From: S012-113 sp965368405
GTDB taxonomy: Bacteria; Bacteroidota; Bacteroidia; Cytophagales; Cyclobacteriaceae
DNA: 8,830 nt
Assembly (NCBI GenBank): GCA_965368405.1
Contig: CBDUMS010000112.1
Span: 1-8,830 of the forward strand
Direction of reading: 5' to 3'
A program made the translations under genes and the position numbers. The notes beneath the pieces are model-generated. The model had not been told where the DNA came from, did not search any database, and saw only the letters and a list, made by a program, of their open reading frames with translations. Positions 1 through 5,331 of the stretch are shown piece by piece (position 1 is the first letter of the stretch; each line of letters begins with the position of its first letter).

Positions 1-1
1 T

Positions 2-1039
2 GATTCTGATGCTGCAAAGGCAAAAGCTAGAAACGAAGCAAATGCAATTCTACGCCAGGTCCAAAGTGGAGCCGATTTTTCGGAAACAGCTAAAGATAAT
101 AGTAAAGATGGCGTGAGCGCGATGCGAGGCGGGGATCTTGATTGGTTCGATAGTGAGAAAATGGTTAAACCCTTTAGCGATGCTGTCTTTGCTGCAAAAA
201 GCACAGGTATAATTAACCGACTTGTAGAGACAGAGTTTGGTTACCATATTATCAAGGTTACCGAATTGCCTACGTATACAAAGTATAAGATAGCGATGAT
301 TCGCAGAGAAATTGCTCCAAGCGATGAAACCCGAGATAATGCGTTCAGAAAGGCAGATTACTTTGCGGGAACATCAAATAACCTAAATGATTTTACCAAT
401 AACGCCAAGGCTGATTCTCTCACAGTTTTAGAGGCTGAAGATATTACCCAAAATGCAGTAAATGTTCCTCGATTAGGAAATGCTCGACAAGTTGTTAGCT
501 GGTTGTTTAATACCGCCGAGGAAGGCAAAGTGTCTTCTGTATTTGAAGTGGACGATACCTATGTAATTGCTGTAATGACCGGTGAAATAGAAGAAGGAAC
601 TGCTGATTTGGAGTCTGTTCGTTTGGAAGTAACCAATAAGGTTAAGAACCAGAAAATCGGTGAAAAGCTAGCAGCACAGCTATCAGCACTCTCTGGCACC
701 TTAGAGGAGCGGGCCGCTAGTTTTGGAGATGATGCTAAGATCTATGAGTCGAGTGACCTTAGACTCAGTGCTACCAGTTTACCATCGGTAGGTACAGCAC
801 CAGAAGCTGTTGGTGTTGCCTTTGCCCTTGAACCAGGTGCAATATCTGCCCCAATCATTACCGAAACAGGAGTGGTTGTACTTGAGTTAGTGAGCAGAGT
901 GGATGCGCCCGAGATAGCCGATTACACGAGCTATAAGAATACTTTAGAGCAAAGCCGTACACAGAGTGCTTCGTATTATGTGGGTGAGAGTATACGTGAT
1001 TGGGCGTCTATTGTAGACGAACGATATAAGTTTTACTAG
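2..1039 (+). CDS. ppiD: PpiD/SurA-like periplasmic peptidyl-prolyl cis-trans isomerase, C-terminal part (5' end outside window)
   Basis: The reading frame is open from base 2, giving 345 visible residues, so the N-terminal part lies outside the window; the GTG at 113 is internal and not a real start. Residues about 10-88 form a parvulin (rotamase) domain: an ADFSETAK helix, the GGDLDWF signature (residues 43-49) and the closing FGYHIIKVT strand (79-87). The protein ends in RYKFY, which I know as a common ending of Bacteroidota PpiD-like proteins. Family knowledge: PpiD proteins have an N-terminal membrane anchor and SurA-N-like chaperone domain, and help fold exported proteins in the periplasm. 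The region after the parvulin domain contains two further segments resembling the parvulin C-terminal hairpin (about 497-589 and 812-904), so degenerate, probably inactive repeats may follow. A SurA-type assignment is possible; PpiD is preferred for its long tail. Confidence 0.85.
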   Translation, partial: DSDAAKAKARNEANAILRQVQSGADFSETAKDNSKDGVSAMRGGDLDWFDSEKMVKPFSDAVFAAKSTGIINRLVETEFGYHIIKVTELPTYTKYKIAMIRREIAPSDETRDNAFRKADYFAGTSNNLNDFTNNAKADSLTVLEAEDITQNAVNVPRLGNARQVVSWLFNTAEEGKVSSVFEVDDTYVIAVMTGEIEEGTADLESVRLEVTNKVKNQKIGEKLAAQLSALSGTLEERAASFGDDAKIYESSDLRLSATSLPSVGTAPEAVGVAFALEPGAISAPIITETGVVVLELVSRVDAPEIADYTSYKNTLEQSRTQSASYYVGESIRDWASIVDERYKFY

Positions 1040-1072
1040 AGACTATTACCACTTCGTTGCTTGAGTTAGTAA

Positions 1073-1342
1073 ATGAAAAAATCAGAAGATCAGGAGAAAT
1101 TCCGGGAGCTACTTGATGAAGAGTACACATGGCCTGCTATGTACACCTTTAAATTCATTGTGCCTGCCGATAAAGAGGATGATGTAAGATCGTTGTTTCC
1201 TGAACAAGCAGAGGTAATTACTAAGCCATCGAGCAAAGGGAAGTACACGAGCTTAACATCCCAATGTAGTATGAATAATGCTGATGAAATTATTGATATC
1301 TACGAAAAGGCGGCTGAAATCGAAGGTATTATTTCCCTATAG
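1073..1342 (+). CDS. YbeD-like DUF493 family protein
   Basis: This 89-residue protein matches the DUF493/YbeD family by length and by its hallmark KPSSKGKYTSL segment near the middle (E. coli YbeD has KPSSKGNYHS at the equivalent place). It starts with a charged stretch, followed by a YTFKFIVPA strand and a final helix and strand ending in IEGIISL, which fits the small ferredoxin/ACT-like alpha-beta fold known for YbeD. There is no signal peptide or membrane segment, so it should be cytoplasmic. The family's molecular role is not established; a regulatory or ligand-binding role is only suggested by its ACT-like fold. It lies 33 bp after ppiD on the same strand without a consensus promoter in the gap, so co-transcription with ppiD is likely. 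The ATG is the only sensible start for this length; no clear Shine-Dalgarno is seen. Confidence 0.85.
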   Translation: MKKSEDQEKFRELLDEEYTWPAMYTFKFIVPADKEDDVRSLFPEQAEVITKPSSKGKYTSLTSQCSMNNADEIIDIYEKAAEIEGIISL

Positions 1343-1358
1343 TGCTACTTCGTTTATC

Positions 1359-1388
1359 TTGATATAACCAACAAAGGTTTTACCTTTG
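1359..1388 (+). promoter_or_regulatory. Bacteroidota-type promoter for the methyltransferase/rsmI/IMPase unit
   Basis: TTG (1359-1361), 19 bases, then TACCTTTG (1381-1388), an exact match to the Bacteroidota -7 consensus TAnnTTTG with the -33 TTG at normal spacing. The expected transcription start is about 4 nt after the final G, at the ATG at 1392, so the message would be leaderless or nearly so. The -7 element is also the right arm of a perfect palindrome (1372-1388). Confidence 0.6.
1372..1388. repeat. Perfect 7-bp inverted repeat overlapping the -7 element
   Basis: CAAAGGT (1372-1378), loop TTT (1379-1381), ACCTTTG (1382-1388). The right arm coincides with the promoter's -7 box. It could be an operator half-site pair, or arise by chance because CAAA and TTTG are complementary. 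It has no following T-run, so a terminator for the preceding gene is less likely. Confidence 0.5.
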
Positions 1389-1391
1389 AGT

Positions 1392-2075
1392 ATGATCCGT
1401 GCGGTATTCATAATTGCAATTTTCAGTATTTCTTGCTCGTATAAGACCTCAGAAAAGGGAATAGTAAAAGCCTATCAGGATACTACGCGGGTTAGGCAAT
1501 CGGAATCGTTCGATTTAAAAGTACGCAAGTATGAAGACCCTAAAAGACAGACCTGGCAAGACCCTAAGTTTGTAATTGAAGCACTCGGAGATTTGAACGA
1601 TAAGACGGTTGCCGATATTGGTTCTGGAACGGGGTACTTTACATTTCAGATGGCGTTACCTGCAAAAAAGGTAATTGCTATAGATATTGAACAACGATTT
1701 TTAAATTACATCGAAGACCGGAAGACAGAAATGTATGACCGGGCTTTGGCAAAAAAAATCGAAACAAGAATTACAACAGCTAATTCTTCATCGCTTACGG
1801 ACAATGAAGTTGATATTGTTCTTATGGTGAATACTTTAGGTTATATCCAAGACCGAAATGGTTATTTGCAAAGACTTCGAAAATCAATTACCAAAGAAGG
1901 CAGCATTGTTATCGTTGATTATAAAATAGGAAAGATGCCGGTAGGGCCAGATGAAGTAGAAAAGGTTTCTGCGGATGAAGTGGTTAAGGTTCTGGAGCGT
2001 ACAGGATTTACCATTGAGCGGGTAGATACCAAGAGCCTACAGTATCAATACCTTATTAAGGCTAGTAATTTATAA
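1392..2075 (+). CDS. Class I SAM-methyltransferase-fold protein with lipoprotein-like signal
   Basis: The protein has 227 residues. ATG 1392 is chosen over an in-frame TTG at 1386 because that TTG lies inside the promoter -7 box. The N-terminus MIRAVFIIAIFSISC is a short hydrophobic signal with a candidate lipidated Cys15; Ser at -3 is an atypical lipobox but tolerable in Bacteroidota. No acidic surface-export signal follows the Cys. From about residue 70 there is a Rossmann methyltransferase core: motif I ADIGSGTGYF (74-83), the acidic residue after beta-2 (Asp98 in IAIDIE), and VDIVLMVN (140-147). I recall exported methyltransferase-like proteins with a similar layout (EDP...W region, MPVGP segment, Tyr-rich end) from other Bacteroidota. 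Substrate unknown; SAM is not known to be available in the periplasm, so activity there is uncertain. Its stop overlaps the rsmI start by one base (TAATG), so the two are translationally coupled. Confidence 0.75.
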   Translation: MIRAVFIIAIFSISCSYKTSEKGIVKAYQDTTRVRQSESFDLKVRKYEDPKRQTWQDPKFVIEALGDLNDKTVADIGSGTGYFTFQMALPAKKVIAIDIEQRFLNYIEDRKTEMYDRALAKKIETRITTANSSSLTDNEVDIVLMVNTLGYIQDRNGYLQRLRKSITKEGSIVIVDYKIGKMPVGPDEVEKVSADEVVKVLERTGFTIERVDTKSLQYQYLIKASNL

Positions 2076-2767
2076 TGGGGACGAAAGAACAGCGGCAGGA
2101 TGCTCAACTATATATTGTTCCTACTCCAATAGGAAATCTAGCAGATATAACCTTTCGTGCTATAACCGTATTAAATGAAGTAGATCTTATTCTGGCAGAG
2201 GATACGCGAACAACAGGTAAGCTTTTGCACCATTACGAAGTAAAGACAAAGCAACGCAGCTTTCATATCCATAATGAACATAAGATTGTTTCTGCCATTA
2301 TACAAGACCTTTTGGCAGGGACCCGAATGGCACTGGTAAGTGACGCAGGAACACCAGGTATCTCAGATCCTGGCTATCTATTGGTACGGGCTGCGCTCGA
2401 AAATGATATAAGAATGGAGTCTCTTCCGGGAGCTACTGCATTTGTGCCGGCTTTAGTAAATAGTGGCTTTCCTACCGATAGATTCTGTTTTGAAGGCTTT
2501 TTGCCAAATAAAAAGGGCAGAAAAACGCGAATAGAAAGCTTTAAGGAAGAAGAGCGGACCATTGTTTTATACGAATCGCCACATCGTTTATTAAAGCTGC
2601 TGGACCAATTAGAGGAAGTTTTAGGATTGGAACGCCGTATTTCTGTTTCAAGAGAACTGACTAAGCTTCATGAGGAAACAATTACCGGTGAAATCCCTGA
2701 AGTAAAAGAGCACTTCAATCAGAATACAATTAAAGGAGAGTTTGTCGTGGTTATAGACGCCAAATAA
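2075..2767 (+). CDS. rsmI: 16S rRNA (cytidine-1402-2'-O)-methyltransferase RsmI
   Basis: RsmI methylates the 2'-OH of C1402 in the decoding centre of 16S rRNA using SAM; together with RsmH (N4 methylation) it tunes initiation fidelity. It has the tetrapyrrole-methylase fold. Visible signatures are YIVPTPIGNL (13-22), AEDTR (41-45), LVSDAGTPGISDPG (87-100), the PGATA loop, the FEGFLP segment and YESPHRL, all as in E. coli RsmI (YraL). At 230 residues it is shorter than the roughly 286-residue E. coli protein because the C-terminal extension is absent, which is usual in Bacteroidota. ATG 2075 overlaps the previous stop by one base; the next gene starts after a single base, so it sits in the middle of a tight three-gene unit. 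It is cytoplasmic. Confidence 0.95.
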   Translation: MGTKEQRQDAQLYIVPTPIGNLADITFRAITVLNEVDLILAEDTRTTGKLLHHYEVKTKQRSFHIHNEHKIVSAIIQDLLAGTRMALVSDAGTPGISDPGYLLVRAALENDIRMESLPGATAFVPALVNSGFPTDRFCFEGFLPNKKGRKTRIESFKEEERTIVLYESPHRLLKLLDQLEEVLGLERRISVSRELTKLHEETITGEIPEVKEHFNQNTIKGEFVVVIDAK

Positions 2768-2768
2768 A

Positions 2769-3557
2769 ATGGATTTCAACAAGATACTTGATGAGGTTAA
2801 AACACTAACTTATTCTGTTGGTAAATATATAGCTAAAGAAGCCAAAAGTTTCGATTATAATAAAGTTGAAGAAAAAGGGCTGAACGATCTGGTTTCTTAT
2901 GTTGACAAGACCGCAGAAACCCTTCTGGTGAACGGTTTGGAAAAGATTTTACCCGAAGCTGGCTTTATTACAGAGGAGGGTACGGCCGGACATACAACGG
3001 AGAATTTCCGTTGGATCATCGATCCCCTGGATGGCACGACTAATTTTACACATGGCCTACCCGTTTATGCAATATCAATAGCACTAATGAGTGGCAAAGA
3101 ACTGGTTTTAGGCGTTATATATGAGGTAAACAGGAATGAGATGTTTACGGCCATTAAGGGAGGTGGAGCTTTCTTGAACAACACGCCGATTTTGGTTTCA
3201 CCGAGGACTAAACTTAGCGAGAGTTTGCTGGCTACAGGCTTTCCTTATTATAACTTCGAACAGATTGCTTCTTACCTTAAGATTCTCGATGAGCTAATGA
3301 AGACAACCCATGGGTTACGAAGAATGGGTTCTGCTGCCGTAGATCTGGCTTATGTTGCCTGTGGAAGATTTGAAGCTTTTTTTGAGTATAATCTTAATGT
3401 ATGGGATGTGGCCGCTGGAGCATTAATTGTTGCAGAAGCCGGTGGAAAGGTTGTTGATTTTAAAGGTGGCGATGACTTCTTATTCGGGCGAGAAATAGTG
3501 GCGGCTGGTGAGATTTTACCTGAATTAATTCAGGTAATGGACAAGCATTGGTCATGA
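2769..3557 (+). CDS. Inositol-monophosphatase family phosphatase (SuhB/IMPase-like)
   Basis: The protein has 262 residues, the normal length for the family. It is a Mg2+-dependent, Li+-sensitive type sugar/inositol phosphate phosphatase. Metal ligands are visible: Glu69/Glu70 in FITEEGT, the DPLDGTTNFTHG box (Asp85, Asp88 and the GTT phosphate-binding loop), and WDVAAGALIVAEAGG (Trp212, Asp213) near the C-terminus. An MGSAAVDLAYVACG helix precedes the WD motif, as in SuhB and IMPase. The exact substrate (myo-inositol-1-phosphate, or CysQ-type 3'-phosphoadenosine phosphate) cannot be fixed; the sequence style is IMPase/SuhB rather than CysQ. It begins one base after the rsmI stop, so it is co-transcribed with rsmI. 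It is cytoplasmic, with no signal peptide. Confidence 0.92.
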   Translation: MDFNKILDEVKTLTYSVGKYIAKEAKSFDYNKVEEKGLNDLVSYVDKTAETLLVNGLEKILPEAGFITEEGTAGHTTENFRWIIDPLDGTTNFTHGLPVYAISIALMSGKELVLGVIYEVNRNEMFTAIKGGGAFLNNTPILVSPRTKLSESLLATGFPYYNFEQIASYLKILDELMKTTHGLRRMGSAAVDLAYVACGRFEAFFEYNLNVWDVAAGALIVAEAGGKVVDFKGGDDFLFGREIVAAGEILPELIQVMDKHWS

Positions 3558-3576
3558 TCTAAATTGATTATCTTTG
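3548..3576 (+). promoter_or_regulatory. Bacteroidota-type promoter for the 51-residue Cys-rich gene
   Basis: TTG (3548-3550), 18 bases, then TATCTTTG (3569-3576), an exact TAnnTTTG -7 box. The start codon of the next gene is only 4 nt after the last G, so the transcript is predicted to begin at or within one base of the ATG. The -33 element lies inside the last codons of the IMPase gene. Confidence 0.6.
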
Positions 3577-3580
3577 CTTC

Positions 3581-3736
3581 ATGCAACAAATTCTGGTCGT
3601 ATTAATCTTTGCAACAGCATTGGCCTATTTGGGATATCGGGTTTACCTAAAACTTCAGAAAAAAACTGATTGTGGGCCAGACTGTGGCTGCGAAACAGCC
3701 CCAATTGTTGCAAAATACAAGGCAAATAAAACCTAA
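3581..3736 (+). CDS. Small membrane-anchored Cys-rich protein (FeoB-associated type)
   Basis: This is a short 51-codon gene that gene finders can miss. It has one N-terminal hydrophobic helix (residues 4-22, ILVVLIFATALAYLGYRVY), a basic patch (KLQKK), then a CGPDCGC motif with Cys31, Cys35 and Cys37, and a short polar tail. This layout fits the small FeoB-associated Cys-rich membrane proteins common in Bacteroidota, thought to bind metal at the membrane, though no feoB is in view. Support that it is real: an exact TAnnTTTG promoter immediately upstream, an ATG at the correct distance, and the family-like motif. It has no visible Shine-Dalgarno, consistent with leaderless translation. Its stop (TAA 3734-3736) overlaps the stop of the convergent minus-strand gene. 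Family assignment is by pattern and function is inferred. Confidence 0.7.
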   Translation: MQQILVVLIFATALAYLGYRVYLKLQKKTDCGPDCGCETAPIVAKYKANKT

Positions 3737-4206
3737 ACCTTCGCAGGGGTAATATTATAAGGCAGTTTTAGCTTATCCGCCAGTTTAATAATTTTCCTTT
3801 CCATCGCCTTGCGTCCTTTATTCTGACCGATAAAAATATGTTCCTGGTCCTTTAATACAATGTAGCCCTTGAACATTGTGCCACTTATAAACCTCCGATT
3901 GTATTTTCCATATTCCTGACTGTAGTTGCCTTCCGCCAAAATCACTTCCAACATCTCGCTATACTCCTCTGTGGTTTGACTTAGCCTCAACCCTAGTACC
4001 CAATAATACTCGCTATAAAGTTTCTTTTCCAGGTCTAGCTCCACACGTTGTTGCGATGCTACCAGCAATATGCCAACTATCAGCAGAATAAGGTTAAAAA
4101 TAATATCTGCACTGATGAACAAGCTTACTCCATTAAAAATTACTAAGAACCAGCCAAGCACTAAAAAATGGAGTGGTAATGATTCTATCTTAATTTGAAA
4201 CTTCAT
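3733..4206 (-). CDS. Two-helix membrane protein of unknown function, possible PH-like C-terminal domain
   Basis: I do not recognise a named family for this 157-residue protein. It has two closely spaced hydrophobic segments (about 11-31 and 35-51) forming a hairpin, followed by a soluble domain of about 100 residues rich in alternating strands (VELDLEKKLYSEYYWVLG, KGYIVLKDQEHIFIG) and ending in an amphipathic helix (KAMERKIIKLADKL). This layout recalls short Bacteroidota proteins with a membrane hairpin plus a bacterial PH-like domain, but that is an inference. With positively charged loops the C-terminal domain is probably cytoplasmic. The gene lies 49 bp downstream of the radical SAM gene on the same strand, so co-transcription is plausible; no TAnnTTTG box is seen in the gap. 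Its TAG stop (3733-3735) overlaps the convergent 51-residue gene. Confidence 0.75.
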   Translation of the reverse strand: MKFQIKIESLPLHFLVLGWFLVIFNGVSLFISADIIFNLILLIVGILLVASQQRVELDLEKKLYSEYYWVLGLRLSQTTEEYSEMLEVILAEGNYSQEYGKYNRRFISGTMFKGYIVLKDQEHIFIGQNKGRKAMERKIIKLADKLKLPYNITPAKV

Positions 4207-4255
4207 TATTTGTAAGTATTAATATTCCCAAGGCTAATTTAACCAATATTAGCGA

Positions 4256-5272
4256 TTAGGTCCATACTTTAGCGCCTTCCGTACAATTTTGGCAGATGTC
4301 TATTTTGCTCCTGCCTTTTAGTAATGATGATCTAAACTTATTGTACCCAGGACTTGTCCATATCTCGCTAAAACTGAGTTCATTCATGCTCCCCAGTTTA
4401 TGACTGGCATCTTTGTCGAAACAGCAGGGCACAACGCTGCCATCCCAGGTAATAACCGAACTATGCCACATCTTCCAACAATGGTCATATAGTTTATTTT
4501 TCAATTCAAATTTGCCGGGAGCCACCTCTGCATACCTCGAATACTGCTTGTTCTCTGGCATTAGCTCGTTCCCATTTTCAAAATCATAAAGTTGAGCCGT
4601 TTTAAATTTAACTTCGTCAACACCAATTTCTGTGGCTAAGGTTTTCACTTCTTCGAGTTGATGTTCGTTGGGTTTTACAACAAGAAACTGGAATATGAGA
4701 TGTGGCGTGGCAGACTTTAATCTTTTCTTCCATTTAACCAAGGTTTTGGTGCCCTCGATTACTTTTTGCAATGAACCCCCAATCCGATACTGTTCATAGG
4801 TTTCCTGGGTCGTACCATCAATAGAAATTATTAATCGATCTAGTCCACTTTTAATGGTCGCCTCTGCAATTTCATCCGTCAAGTAATGAGCATTGGTTGA
4901 TGTGGCTGTATATACTCCCTTCTTATGAGCAAAGGCAACCATTTTATTGAACTCGGGATGTAGGTAGGGTTCCCCTTGAAAATAGAGTAGCAGATAACTA
5001 AGGGTATCTGCTTGCTGACTGATTATAGTTTCGAATAAGGTAGCATTGAGCATTCCTGTGGGGCGGGTAAATGATCTCAGGCCACTTGGGCACTCAGGGC
5101 ATCTTAAATTGCATGACGTTGTGGGCTCAATGCTCAAACTTATTGGATTACCCCATAAAACGGGATTCCTGGTCATCCGAGAGCGGTAAAAGCTTAGGAA
5201 TACCAACATCATATTAAATAGCTTTTTTAAGCTAAGCTTTTTAATAAAATTACGGGCATCGTTGTTGAACAT
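4256..5272 (-). CDS. Radical SAM/SPASM domain enzyme, substrate unknown
   Basis: The protein has 338 residues from the ATG at 5272-5270; a TTG one codon earlier is a less likely start. The radical SAM core has the CX3CX2C cluster motif in TTSCNLRCPEC (Cys54, Cys58, Cys61), which binds the [4Fe-4S] that cleaves SAM. It is followed by a GEP-type motif (FQGEPYLHPEF) and SIDGTTQETYEQYR. The C-terminal SPASM-like region has Cys265, Cys283, Cys284, Cys327 and Cys330, with VITWDGSVVPCC and a final CQNC, enough for about one auxiliary Fe-S cluster. SPASM enzymes modify peptides, proteins or sugars; the substrate here cannot be told, and I see no precursor peptide gene nearby. A basic, partly hydrophobic stretch (residues 11-40) precedes the core and could contact the membrane. 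It is divergent from lnb and upstream of the two-helix membrane protein. Confidence 0.88.
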   Translation of the reverse strand: MFNNDARNFIKKLSLKKLFNMMLVFLSFYRSRMTRNPVLWGNPISLSIEPTTSCNLRCPECPSGLRSFTRPTGMLNATLFETIISQQADTLSYLLLYFQGEPYLHPEFNKMVAFAHKKGVYTATSTNAHYLTDEIAEATIKSGLDRLIISIDGTTQETYEQYRIGGSLQKVIEGTKTLVKWKKRLKSATPHLIFQFLVVKPNEHQLEEVKTLATEIGVDEVKFKTAQLYDFENGNELMPENKQYSRYAEVAPGKFELKNKLYDHCWKMWHSSVITWDGSVVPCCFDKDASHKLGSMNELSFSEIWTSPGYNKFRSSLLKGRSKIDICQNCTEGAKVWT

Positions 5273-5331
5273 CAATAAATTTTTAAAACTCAGAGCAAGC
5301 TAGTAAAAATCGTATTATCATTGAGATTGAG
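5273..5331. promoter_or_regulatory. Divergent intergenic region between radical SAM gene and lnb
   Basis: These 59 AT-rich bases must hold the starts of both divergent transcripts. No exact TAnnTTTG box is present on either strand; the nearest are TATCATTG (5316-5323) on the plus strand and a one-base-short TAGCTTG on the minus strand (about 5296-5302). Neither is convincing, so promoter positions stay open. Confidence 0.3.

Noticed and set aside
50..247. Minus-strand open frame of 65 codons
   Set aside because: It lies antisense to the conserved parvulin domain, has no recognisable motif and no promoter.
1386..1391. TTG start for the methyltransferase gene
   Set aside because: It falls within the TACCTTTG -7 promoter box; ATG 1392 two codons later fits the promoter and signal peptide.
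2374..2562. Minus-strand open frame of 62 codons
   Set aside because: It is fully inside rsmI on the opposite strand, with low-complexity composition and no family signature.
3719..3750. Possible terminator between the convergent genes
   Set aside because: Only 3-4 bp stems (AAGG/CCTT, CCT/AGG) can be formed and there is no T-run.
4220..4251. TAATATT/AATATTA inverted repeat in the gap before the two-helix protein gene
   Set aside because: A 7-bp, purely AT stem with an 18-nt loop is expected by chance in DNA of this composition.
3581..5272. RiPP-type system: Cys-rich 51-residue product as the substrate of the radical SAM enzyme
   Set aside because: The small protein has a membrane helix and matches a known metal-associated type, is on the opposite strand with its own promoter, and no leader-binding or export genes are present.
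5273..5275. TTG start for the radical SAM gene
   Set aside because: An ATG follows immediately and there is no ribosome binding site favouring the TTG.
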